64,000 nucleotides of DNA from Sulfolobales archaeon (GCA_026419835.1 JAOAKQ010000003.1:59237-123236); one strand, 5' to 3'. Shown: positions 30,730-39,869, numbered from the stretch's first letter. Translations and numbers: made by a program. Notes: generated from the sequence alone by a model not told the origin.

Positions 30730-31717
30730 AGTAAGTCTCCAGGTAATTGCGGGTGGTGCTGAGCGGAAGATCTGTGGTGAACTAGTTGTTTACGGAAAGC
30801 TACTATCTCCGCTGGGAGATATAGATGCATCAACCGGTCGGTTAAGAAGTGGTAGTAGAGTAAGTGGTAAAATCGTGGCTGTGAAAGGCTTCACAGGCAG
30901 TACTGTAGGACCCTACGTACTCTACTCGCTAGCGAAGAGAGGTTTAGCACCTAGGGCGCTAGTAGTGGAAGAAGTTGACGTAAACTCAGTCACGTCGGCC
31001 GTTATATCCGGTATTCCGCTACTTAAAATCGAAAAACTCACCACACTAGAGAAGCTATATAGTAGTGGCACTAGGTACGTCTGCGTAGAAAACGGTAAGC
31101 TCAAGCCTCGCGGAGTTCTGATAGCTATTGAGGGAGTGGATGGAGCCGGTAAGACTACGGTAGCAAAGTACCTACTCGAGGTTTTTAGAAGGTGTGGTTT
31201 TAGAGCGGTGTATACGTACGAGCCGTACTACGACTCTACAAGAGCCGTGTTCGAGTCTGGAGCTATGAAGCTCACACCCGAATCTGAAGCACTTCTGATG
31301 ATTGCCGATAGGTACTCGCACTTCAACTGGGTAGTTAGGGAGGAGCTAGATCTAGGCAGTGTAGTGATTCTAGATAGGTACAAGCACTCAACAATAGCCT
31401 ACCAGGGGGCGGCGGGTCTCTCGATAGACTGGCTTAGAGAAGTGCAGAAGTACCTCCCAGAGCCAGACGTAGGGATATACCTAGACGTAGACCCGGAGGA
31501 AGGACTTAGAAGAAAGAGTGGGAGCGGTACTAGAGCTCTTACGTATTTTGAAGACCTTGAGAGGTTGAGGAGAGCTCGCGAAGTGTACTTAAATATGGTA
31601 GCGAGGGGTGAGTTAATTCAAGTTAACGCTTCACTCGAACTACCGAGAGTTCTCGAAAAAGTTGTTGATCTAGTAGAGGAAAAGCTTGGTTTAGATCTAG
31701 AGAAGTGCGTTCCGTAG
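30719..31717 (+). CDS. Fusion: aconitase-X small subunit (DUF126 / candidate phosphomevalonate dehydratase small subunit) + thymidylate kinase
   Basis: N-term SGKIVAVKGFTGSTVGPYVLYSLAKRGLAP; C-term VLIAIEGVDGAGKTTVAKYL, YTYEPYYDSTR, DRYKHSTIAYQG in one uninterrupted ORF. Confidence 0.85.
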   Translation: MASEVSLQVIAGGAERKICGELVVYGKLLSPLGDIDASTGRLRSGSRVSGKIVAVKGFTGSTVGPYVLYSLAKRGLAPRALVVEEVDVNSVTSAVISGIPLLKIEKLTTLEKLYSSGTRYVCVENGKLKPRGVLIAIEGVDGAGKTTVAKYLLEVFRRCGFRAVYTYEPYYDSTRAVFESGAMKLTPESEALLMIADRYSHFNWVVREELDLGSVVILDRYKHSTIAYQGAAGLSIDWLREVQKYLPEPDVGIYLDVDPEEGLRRKSGSGTRALTYFEDLERLRRAREVYLNMVARGELIQVNASLELPRVLEKVVDLVEEKLGLDLEKCVP

Positions 31718-33130
31718 GCAGTACTCATCAAGAGCGGCGTTCAGTCCTTTAATAACGTACTCGTAGATTTCCTGACTCAGTACTACCGATCGATTAGTTG
31801 CGTACGACCTAAATTCTTCCTGGTCTAGTAGTTCGCACGGCTGACCCCTAGCTCTAGCTATATCTATAGCTAGGTCTACGTACTCTACAGCATTTGGCAC
31901 CACTATCTCGGGCTTTGTGTTGATGTTTACGTATATACCCTTAAGTTCACCACTACCGCTGTAGTAGCTGTGAACTACGTAGGGAACCCCCTCGATTGCG
32001 ATGGTTCTAATGCTATCCCCGACTTCCTTCCTAATTCTGATACCGTCGTAAGTACCGCTACTTCTAACCTTTCTCTCAAGTAATAGCTTGAACTCACTAT
32101 CGTAGTGGAATTCCACTAGATCGGCCGTACCCAGCCTTATGCTTCTACCATCCAGCTTCTTGTGGTTTATCGCTACTTCCTCGAGGTCTTTAATGGTTTT
32201 AGCTATAAACCTCATGGTGATTTTTCTTAGGACTTCTCTATCTACGTACGCTGAAACTTCGTCTAGTAGCTCAGCTACGTCTCTGTAGAGCCCCCTAGAA
32301 GTCTTTATCATGTGGTGGTAGTCTGCCGTTGGCGTGATCGCTCTTCTTACACCATCTAGGTAAATCTTAGAATCGTGAGTTAGGTATATGGCCACGATCT
32401 TCTCGCCTTTAGTGATAGTGGATATTTCTTTAAGACTACCGGCCTTCTCTTCAACGGAGCTCAGCTGGTTTACGAGGTTTTGAATTTCCGCAGCTATAGC
32501 TTCTAAACTAGCTTCGTCAGCATTGCTCCTCCACTTAATACCTACTCCTTTTCTTACGTACTGAGATGAAATAGTCAGCAACTCGGAGATCCTGTTCTTG
32601 TTCTTTAAGTGAGGGCTGAATAGAACTCTAGTTCCTCTCCAAACAACAGCGAAATCACCTACAACTCTAGCTCCCGGTACTAAAACCGTTCGGTCTCCCG
32701 AGTACGTAGGTACTTTGAGAACTGAAGCAGGTAGGAAAGCACCTTCTCTACAGTCTCGATACTCGATTAGTTCAGCAGGTCCGTAGGGTGATTCTACGAG
32801 ACACCTACCGTTTTTCACACCCTTAACTGAGACAACTACAGTAGCGTACAGACCTACCGGCGGGACGTAAGCTACTACAGCTGGAATATTTTCTGTGAGC
32901 GTGTAGGCTACAGCCTCTGCGTGATCTGCGTGCCCAATTACTAGGATATTCGATGCGTCGTCGTTATCCGTTTTTACCGTTACATCCGCCGGTAGACCTC
33001 TATTCTCGGGTACTCCGAGCCTGGTTGCGATAACGTCACTAACATCCACCAACTCGAAGTTTCTCTCGTGAAGTATCTTCGAGACCGCCGTGGAGTAGAT
33101 ACCGCGCACTCTAACTCTAGCACTCAACAC
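31697..33130 (-). CDS. FAU-1 / RNase E/G-like protein with DUF402 domain
   Basis: RNase E/G-like N-term plus C-terminal DUF402 RLGTADLVEFHYDSEFKLLLERKVRSSGTYDGI. Confidence 0.8.
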   Translation of the reverse strand: MLSARVRVRGIYSTAVSKILHERNFELVDVSDVIATRLGVPENRGLPADVTVKTDNDDASNILVIGHADHAEAVAYTLTENIPAVVAYVPPVGLYATVVVSVKGVKNGRCLVESPYGPAELIEYRDCREGAFLPASVLKVPTYSGDRTVLVPGARVVGDFAVVWRGTRVLFSPHLKNKNRISELLTISSQYVRKGVGIKWRSNADEASLEAIAAEIQNLVNQLSSVEEKAGSLKEISTITKGEKIVAIYLTHDSKIYLDGVRRAITPTADYHHMIKTSRGLYRDVAELLDEVSAYVDREVLRKITMRFIAKTIKDLEEVAINHKKLDGRSIRLGTADLVEFHYDSEFKLLLERKVRSSGTYDGIRIRKEVGDSIRTIAIEGVPYVVHSYYSGSGELKGIYVNINTKPEIVVPNAVEYVDLAIDIARARGQPCELLDQEEFRSYATNRSVVLSQEIYEYVIKGLNAALDEYCLRNALL

Positions 33131-33143
33131 CTAGCCCTCGTCA

Positions 33144-33428
33144 CTAGTCTTTAATGCTGGAGAGAATAGCGATTATGTTCCATATCATCGTTCTAGCGTA
33201 GGAAGGCATATTCGGATCCTGGCTTATCTCATCTAAAGCACTCACAGCATTAGCGGCTCTAACACCTGGTGAAAGAGATTTATCGTTAAGCATTCTAAGC
33301 GCCTCAAAAGCTGCTCTCCTTATATTTCTAGGAACTCCGGAGTCAGCTATAATTCTGTTAAGCATGGTAATTACCTGGTTTAACTTCATTTCGTTTACCT
33401 GGTCCTTACTAATGCTCGGCCCACCCAA
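33144..33428 (-). CDS. UPF0147 family protein
   Basis: IADSGVPRNIRRAAFEALRMLNDKSLSPGVRAANAVSALDEISQDPNMPSYARTMIWNIIAILSS. Confidence 0.88.
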   Translation of the reverse strand: MGGPSISKDQVNEMKLNQVITMLNRIIADSGVPRNIRRAAFEALRMLNDKSLSPGVRAANAVSALDEISQDPNMPSYARTMIWNIIAILSSIKD

Positions 33429-33547
33429 TTCTCAATCCCTATAACCTACGCTAAATAGCTTTAATTTAAAGTAAGATACGCAGAACTCTTCGAACCGGCT
33501 TCAACAGATAGTAGGTAACTCAAGAGTGAGAACGGCTAGTTACAGCA

Positions 33548-33811
33548 CTAAATAACTCTTCCTCCCCTAGAGGAGTGAACCGATAGGTCCGAAACCGAAG
33601 ACTTCCTCGCTCTGTAGGGAGATACCTTAATATCTTCGAGCGTAGGCGGTCTCAGCTTCTTTCCGCAGCTGGGACACCGACTACCTATTCTAGCTAGAAG
33701 TTCAGACGGTGTTGGTAGTCCATACGAATCCTGACCTACTTTAAGAAATTCGTATAGAATGTAGCTACAAGAACTACACCTATATATAACTGGCACTAGC
33801 TCCACCATCAC
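33548..33811 (-). CDS. Zinc-ribbon hypothetical protein
   Basis: CSSC...RCPSCGKKLRPP. Confidence 0.55.
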   Translation of the reverse strand: MMVELVPVIYRCSSCSYILYEFLKVGQDSYGLPTPSELLARIGSRCPSCGKKLRPPTLEDIKVSPYRARKSSVSDLSVHSSRGGRVI

Positions 33812-33910
33812 TATCTTCGGCGTATTACATAGTTAAGCACTTATTTACTAAATACATTTTGGTGAGAGAAAAAGTTTTAATACCTCCCGGGAACTTCCCT
33901 CAAAATTTCT

Positions 33911-34078
33911 TTACTTAAGTAATACTCTCTTTAATTTCACGTTTCTTTCGAACCTCTTGTTTATATAGGAGGAAATAGCCTCTCTAATAACCTCAGATCT
34001 CGATATACCGAGTTCATCAGCTACTTGATTAAGCTTTAGTAGCGTCTCTTCATTAAGTTTGAACGTTACAATACGCAC
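33911..34078 (-). CDS. 55-aa ribbon-helix-helix (CopG-like) DNA-binding protein, absent from the supplied ORF track
   Basis: VRIVTFKLNEETLLKLNQVADELGISRSEVIREAISSYINKRFERNVKLKRVLLK, GTG start. Confidence 0.8.
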   Translation of the reverse strand: MRIVTFKLNEETLLKLNQVADELGISRSEVIREAISSYINKRFERNVKLKRVLLK

Positions 34079-34295
34079 CTACTACACCGTGAACTTCGAG
34101 CTAGGTCACTATATGTTTTTTTAGGTATCTGCGTTACCTAGAGCCAGGTTACTGAAATTAAGTGGAAGTTTGTGAAAGTAATTCTACTATGTACGTAGAT
34201 GAACCCCTACCGCTAATTCCCGCATCCGTAGGTGCGGTATCAAAAATACGGAAAGACTCTTAAAAACCGTAAATAAGTGTTGGAAGTAAGATATT

Positions 34296-34874
34296 TTGGT
34301 AGTTTGGAGGTTGAGGATATTCAAGCTTACTAGGAGGGGGGCGGTGGCGGCACTTGCTCCAGCTGCGGTGGTCCTGTACTTATTTAGCTATACGTATCTA
34401 GGTGCTTCAAGAGGTGTCGCAATCTTTAATTTTCTTTTGAATACCGCTCTAGGTAACTTAGTCTTAAGTTTGGTCGCAGCTTTCTACGCATACAACATAG
34501 CCAAGAGTATTGCTACACCACTGTGTAGTCGGATTACTGAATTAGAGTCACCACTCTTAGAAGACCTACATCTACTCGTACTCGTACCCGCTCTCTCCAC
34601 TACGATCTACCCTGTACTGAGAACTGTCGCCGGAGTTCAGCAGGGCTTTCTCGATCTCTCTTCAGTTCTGCTCACACTAGCTATCTCGTTCCTCATACTG
34701 ATTTCTTATACGGATACGAAGAGAGGTCCGGTCGCAGCTCTAAGCTACGTTAGTGCGATAGTGGTCATATTAGTGGCATTTACTAGGCGTAGAGAAGTTA
34801 GTGAATTCTTCACCGAGCTAGCTAGACTAGTATCTCTCGTTGAGGCACTAATAAGGGAGCTGGGTGTCGTATAG
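34296..34874 (+). CDS. Multi-TM membrane protein
   Basis: 192 aa, about 4-5 hydrophobic segments; first gene of a cluster with DUF4350- and DUF58-like genes. Confidence 0.65.
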   Translation: MVVWRLRIFKLTRRGAVAALAPAAVVLYLFSYTYLGASRGVAIFNFLLNTALGNLVLSLVAAFYAYNIAKSIATPLCSRITELESPLLEDLHLLVLVPALSTTIYPVLRTVAGVQQGFLDLSSVLLTLAISFLILISYTDTKRGPVAALSYVSAIVVILVAFTRRREVSEFFTELARLVSLVEALIRELGVV

Positions 34875-35068
34875 TGGTAGATATTCTCAGAACTCTAGCT
34901 ATAGTTACGATCGTGTCTGCGATCTCTCTCCTAGTACTCTCCGTAATTTTCATGCTCTACGCTCTAGTGGCTACTTCAATAGTAGCTCTAACATCTGGCT
35001 TAGCACTTCTTTCAGCTGGTATTCGCCTAGCTAACTTAGTGACTGGTAGAGATAGATGCCGGCAGTAG
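34874..35068 (+). CDS. Small 2-TM membrane protein
   Basis: 64 aa hydrophobic; overlaps both flanking genes. Confidence 0.6.
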   Translation: MVDILRTLAIVTIVSAISLLVLSVIFMLYALVATSIVALTSGLALLSAGIRLANLVTGRDRCRQ

Positions 35069-36348
35069 CTGTGAAAGCTCTGGGAGCACTAGCCCTCGCA
35101 GTACTCATACCTCTAGTAGTTCTAGCCGCGGTCTTAGAGTACGTGGACTTGCCGGCACACTACTCACCGGGTTCATCACCAATAAATCCGGGGCAGTTCG
35201 GAACCTCAGCCTTCGTAGAGATGCTGAGAGACTACGGAATGCGCATAGTCTACGTATCTAACTGGAGCTACCTGCGTACGCAGAAATTTGAAAGAGGGGT
35301 CTGCGTTCTAATAGTATCACCTGAATACGACTACGTGAGTTATGAAGTTGAGTCTATGGCTAGAGTACTCACTAGCTCCGGAGGAGTACTGGTAGTAGCT
35401 GATGAAACCCCTACTTCAAACACGATCTTCGAATATCTAGGACTTCGAGTTAGGATCTACGGAAATAGATTACTAGATGAGTACTACGACCTCCACCCAA
35501 GAGCTCTATTCAGAGTCAACGACCGCGAGATAGCTCTAAGACTAGATAAAGCATCTGAAATACTCAACTGCAGTACTACGATCGGTGTAGCGGAATCCTA
35601 CGAGTACTCAACTAGGGAAGTTAAGCTAAAACCCGTTGGATGCTTAGAGCGTGTAGGTAACGTAACGTCTCTGATTCTGGGAGATGGCTCCCTACTCACT
35701 AATCAAGTACTGGAGCTGGGCGGTATGTACAGAGAACTAGCTAAATACGTAGCACTCACAATAAGGAAGTACTGCGGAGCGAATTGCTTAGTACTAGTTG
35801 AAGCGGGTAAGTACGTACCTAACAGAGACCTCTTTCTGAAGCTGTACATGCGAAGTGAGAACTCAGAATTCTTTCTACTTCTAAACGACGCAGTGCACTA
35901 CCTTAAATCTGCGGATAACCTCTTTAAGATACGCCTTCTAGAAGGTCTCGAAGAGGAAACGGTCTTCGTACTAGTTCTTATAGCGATTACCGCGCTCTAC
36001 GTGAAACTAGGTAGGAGAGCTGAGCCGGCTAGATCCGTGAGAAGCTATGCATGGAAGAGTAGGGAAGATTTTAAGAAACTACTCGACGCTATGGCAGATA
36101 CGATATCTCTACTAGGTTGCGGGCATTTCTCGAGTAGAGAGCTGGTTCTCTGCCTAGAAAAAGCTGGCTACGAACCCGATAGCTCTAGAAAGCTAGCTAA
36201 ATTCATAGAATTCTCGAACTTCGTTCTAAATAGGGAGTTCTTTAAGTACGTACCTATATGGAAATTCATGGTCAACTCAGCAATAAAGCACTCTGAAAAA
36301 CTACTTGAAGTACTTGAAAAAAGCCTTCTAGGGGAGAGAGCTGCTTAA
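35056..36348 (+). CDS. DUF4350-like membrane-anchored protein
   Basis: N-terminal TM, SSPINPGQFGTSAFVEMLRDYGMRIVYVSN.., VLTSSGGVLVVADETPTSNTIFEYLGL. Confidence 0.7.
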   Translation: MPAVAVKALGALALAVLIPLVVLAAVLEYVDLPAHYSPGSSPINPGQFGTSAFVEMLRDYGMRIVYVSNWSYLRTQKFERGVCVLIVSPEYDYVSYEVESMARVLTSSGGVLVVADETPTSNTIFEYLGLRVRIYGNRLLDEYYDLHPRALFRVNDREIALRLDKASEILNCSTTIGVAESYEYSTREVKLKPVGCLERVGNVTSLILGDGSLLTNQVLELGGMYRELAKYVALTIRKYCGANCLVLVEAGKYVPNRDLFLKLYMRSENSEFFLLLNDAVHYLKSADNLFKIRLLEGLEEETVFVLVLIAITALYVKLGRRAEPARSVRSYAWKSREDFKKLLDAMADTISLLGCGHFSSRELVLCLEKAGYEPDSSRKLAKFIEFSNFVLNREFFKYVPIWKFMVNSAIKHSEKLLEVLEKSLLGERAA

Positions 36349-36361
36349 ATTTAATGAAGTA

Positions 36362-37672
36362 GTGAAGACGAGTAGACTACTCGTTCTACTTACGGCGGTA
36401 GTAGCTACGTTTACCCTTCTAACAGCTCTAAACGCAACTCTAGTCGCACTTTACTTCGCTGTATACTCATCAGTATATCTTGTGCTTAGCTACTCGGTTC
36501 TCAGAAGTACCTCTCAGAGCACTCAATGTAAACTAGAGAGAACGGAGCTTGAACTTGGGGAAAAAGACGTAGCGCTCATCATGCACTTAGTTGTACGTAC
36601 TGAAGCTACTCTCGTTAAAGCAAGGCTATACCTCGGAGTACCGCCACAGCTTTCCGACTCGGACGACTACTCGATTAAATCTGTAAAACTCGATGTAGGG
36701 AAAGAGCGGATAGTTGTGAAGTTTCCACTGTCTAGGCGTACGGGACTTCACGTGCTAGGACCTCTGAGAGTAGTAATTACGGATGTGCTAGAAGTTTTTG
36801 AAGTTCAGGTGTACTACCTAGACTCCATAGTCGTAAAGATCCCGCCAAAAATCGGTTCAGCACCTATAGCTAGGTGGTACGGAATTATCAGATCATCATC
36901 TGGAGCTAGAACTCTCAGTCCAGGTGTTGGAGTTGAGTACCACAGTACGAGAGAGTACAGACCTGAAGACGAGCTTCGGTACGTAGATTGGAAAGCAACC
37001 GCTAGATTGAGTAAATTGCACGTTAAGGTCTTCGAAGTAGAGACCCCTATAAGAGTATTCATGGTCCTCGATGCGCATAGGTACATGTTCATCGGCAACC
37101 CGAAGTCTCTATTCGAATACAGCTCAGACCTAGCACTAGCTCTCTCAAACTACCTCGTAAAGCGTGGAGATAGACTAGTACTTGCGGTTATTTCAGAAGA
37201 TGGAATTAAGCGTAGTGGTGAAATTGGTAGCTACAGCGACCTCGCAGAACTTCTTGGTATCGTTTCGAGTATTAGGTGGCCCCACCGCACACCAATTCTA
37301 AGAGAAGAACCTTCTAGAGCTACGAGCTTGAGATCTCTACACATACCTCTTAAAGAAGTCTCGGCAGTCGTAATTTTCACACCAATTTTCAGTACTCAGA
37401 GGATCTCTGAAATACTCGAGCTAAATACGCTAGCGAGAGAAAGCGGAGTTAGAGTTGTAGTAGCCACACCTATAGTAACTTTCTTCAGTACTACTAGTAG
37501 AGTAAGCGACACGGTGTACAGAGCTCTGAGGTTTAACCTACTTAGCAGAGAGATCAGAAACGTAGAGCTACTCAAGAAGTCGGGTATTCACGTAGTAGCG
37601 CTATCACCACATAAGACTCTGGAGAGAGTTATACTGGACCTAGAGAAAATTCGAGCTACTAAAACACGCTGA
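36362..37672 (+). CDS. DUF58 domain protein
   Basis: EYHSTREYRPEDELRYVDWKATARLSKLHVKVFEVE, vWA-like C-terminus. Confidence 0.88.
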   Translation: MKTSRLLVLLTAVVATFTLLTALNATLVALYFAVYSSVYLVLSYSVLRSTSQSTQCKLERTELELGEKDVALIMHLVVRTEATLVKARLYLGVPPQLSDSDDYSIKSVKLDVGKERIVVKFPLSRRTGLHVLGPLRVVITDVLEVFEVQVYYLDSIVVKIPPKIGSAPIARWYGIIRSSSGARTLSPGVGVEYHSTREYRPEDELRYVDWKATARLSKLHVKVFEVETPIRVFMVLDAHRYMFIGNPKSLFEYSSDLALALSNYLVKRGDRLVLAVISEDGIKRSGEIGSYSDLAELLGIVSSIRWPHRTPILREEPSRATSLRSLHIPLKEVSAVVIFTPIFSTQRISEILELNTLARESGVRVVVATPIVTFFSTTSRVSDTVYRALRFNLLSREIRNVELLKKSGIHVVALSPHKTLERVILDLEKIRATKTR

Positions 37673-37767
37673 TACCTACAGATAGAAGAACTTAGCCTAG
37701 GCGCACAGTATCCGCTTTAGAAGTCGCTCTCAATTCCTCTTAGATCGCGGACGAGCTAGCACGGTAC

Positions 37768-38760
37768 CTACATTCTCTTCGTTCTCCACCTGCATATATC
37801 GTTTGCGCATATTATTCCAGAGATTACGGCAGCTTCGACCTCCCCATCTGGAAATGTTGAAGCTCCCACTAGGTACAGCCCCTTTATGGGTGTCTTAAAG
37901 TAGGGTCTTCTAGTTTCAATCGACTGGTCGAAGGAGTATAGCGCTCCCTCAGGCATTGAAGTATATCTTTCAAATGTCTTCGGTGCTGCCGCGTCCCGAA
38001 CTACTATGTGCTTACTTAAATTCGGTATTACCTTCTCAGCCTTCCGTATTAACGCATCCGCAGTTTCCTTCTTAATCTTCAAGTACTCTTTAGTTCCTCT
38101 CGGTGGGTAGTCGTAGTAGTTAGCTAACGTTATTATCGTGATGCTAGCCATACCACTCGGTGCTAGAGCTGGGTCTGCGTTGGAGTTGATAACTACTCCA
38201 TAGCCTTCGTCTAGGTTCTTAATGAGTGTTGGGTAGTTCGTTAAGTCCATGTCGACACCTAGAAAGACCATGAAGGCTGAAGGAGACATCTTCAAGCTCC
38301 TAATGTACTCAGCGTAGTCTCTATCTAAATACTCCTCTCCAACGAGTTCTAGGAGAGCTGTCTTAGCGTTTACGTTAGCAACAACCACGCTACTTCTAAG
38401 AACTCTATCTCCAGCAACTACTCCCCTCACCTCGCCATTCTCGACCAGTATCTTATCTACCCTATGGTTAACTAAGACCCTGCCACCGCTCTTCTCAATA
38501 GCGTTCTTCAAGCTGTTTGCGAAGTGCTGAGCGCCCCCTCTAGGATAGTACCTTCCGAATAGGTAGTAGGAGATTGATGCTGTGAGAGCGCTTGCTGCTG
38601 AAGTCCTCTCAGGCCCAGCTCCGACGTAGCCTAGTAGTGCGCACAGCAACGTCTTTAAGTCTTCATTCTTAAAGTACTCGTCGAGCTTCTGCTTGAAGGT
38701 CTTGCTCATCCAGTCGTAGAAGTGTGGGTGCTCTCTAGGATAGTTTACTAACTTCTTCAC
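37768..38760 (-). CDS. CRTI-type flavoprotein (phytoene desaturase/retinol saturase-like), C-terminal part of an apparently frameshifted gene
   Basis: YPRGGAQHFANSLKNAIEKSGGRVLVNHRVDKI, GLYLVGASTFPDGEVEAAVISG; continues in frame upstream of the called start. Confidence 0.75.
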   Translation of the reverse strand: MKKLVNYPREHPHFYDWMSKTFKQKLDEYFKNEDLKTLLCALLGYVGAGPERTSAASALTASISYYLFGRYYPRGGAQHFANSLKNAIEKSGGRVLVNHRVDKILVENGEVRGVVAGDRVLRSSVVVANVNAKTALLELVGEEYLDRDYAEYIRSLKMSPSAFMVFLGVDMDLTNYPTLIKNLDEGYGVVINSNADPALAPSGMASITIITLANYYDYPPRGTKEYLKIKKETADALIRKAEKVIPNLSKHIVVRDAAAPKTFERYTSMPEGALYSFDQSIETRRPYFKTPIKGLYLVGASTFPDGEVEAAVISGIICANDICRWRTKRM

Positions 38761-38777
38761 ACCGAAAACTTTGGCTA

Positions 38778-39437
38778 TTAGCTCAGCTGGAAGTGGTGTT
38801 CCGTAGATATCGGCTTCTCTATAGCATTCATCGTAAGCTCTTCTAGCATCTTCAAAAATGAGATGATGCCTTCCCGCTCCTGCGGAAACATCTCCAAGAG
38901 ATTCTCGAGGAACTTCTCGAAGTTCTCAGCACTGATCACCCTCCCCTTGAAAACGTATGCCGCTCTATTCTTCACGAACAGGTCCTCCTTCCTTAATCCA
39001 AGTTCTCGAAGTAGAAACGCTACCGGCCCCCTCTCCCACAGTCCGCTAACATCCTCAACTCCAGTATTGAAAGTAAAGCCCTTCCTCCGAAACGATGAGC
39101 AGTAGCCTCCGACTTGGTAGTGCTGCTCGAGCACTAGGACCCTGAAACCTCTCCTAGCGAGTAAACTCCCGCACGTTAACCCCCCGACGCCGGCACCTAC
39201 GACTATGACGTCGTACTCATCCTCACCTCTAGAGCTCCCCGGCACGACGCGGACGGTCCAGTCGAACCTTCTAAAAGGCTTAACGTACTTCTTCACAACC
39301 AAGTACTCCGAAGCTTTCACTGGGAATACTACAGAGAAGAACACGCCTAAGGCAATCAGCGTATTCGATAGTACTACCCTGTGAGGAACTTCGAGAACGA
39401 GGTTGATTAGCGCGTTAGCTGCAAAACCGCCATCCAA
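38778..39437 (-). CDS. CRTI-type flavoprotein, N-terminal FAD-binding part, with upstream TM segment
   Basis: YDVIVVGAGVGGLTCGSLLARRGFRVLVLEQHYQVGGYCSSF. Confidence 0.75.
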   Translation of the reverse strand: MDGGFAANALINLVLEVPHRVVLSNTLIALGVFFSVVFPVKASEYLVVKKYVKPFRRFDWTVRVVPGSSRGEDEYDVIVVGAGVGGLTCGSLLARRGFRVLVLEQHYQVGGYCSSFRRKGFTFNTGVEDVSGLWERGPVAFLLRELGLRKEDLFVKNRAAYVFKGRVISAENFEKFLENLLEMFPQEREGIISFLKMLEELTMNAIEKPISTEHHFQLS

Positions 39438-39844
39438 ACCGCGGAAATAACGTTGTTGATCAGTACGAATGACCTATCCCTCCAGTAGGCCTCTGGCCAG
39501 TCCTTCTTAGCCGCTTTAAGTGTGAACGGAGACTTCACTAATATGGACAGCGCCGCCATCAGTGACAGTGCTAGGTAGCCTAAGAACCCACCGTACTCCA
39601 CGAATATACCTACATCGAGTAAGGTACCTACGGAAGCTGCGATGAAGTACATGAAGTTGAAGACGTCCATGAGGTAGTATTCTCTTCTCTTAATCTGCGG
39701 CGCTATGATTATGAAAGAAGTTGCGAGAGAGAAGAAAACGCCGAAACCAAATTCAAAATCTATCGATATCCAGTAGATGATCCACGGGGTGAAAGAAAGT
39801 AGCATTATAGATACTTCCCGGAACTCCTCTAGCAGTACCCACAT
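39407..39844 (-). CDS. Multi-TM membrane protein/domain, possibly originally continuous with the CRTI flavoprotein
   Basis: 145 aa, several TM segments; C-terminus overlaps next ORF in another frame with TM continuity. Confidence 0.6.
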   Translation of the reverse strand: MWVLLEEFREVSIMLLSFTPWIIYWISIDFEFGFGVFFSLATSFIIIAPQIKRREYYLMDVFNFMYFIAASVGTLLDVGIFVEYGGFLGYLALSLMAALSILVKSPFTLKAAKKDWPEAYWRDRSFVLINNVISAVWMAVLQLTR

Positions 39845-39869
39845 CTAACTCCAGCTACATACTACTAAA

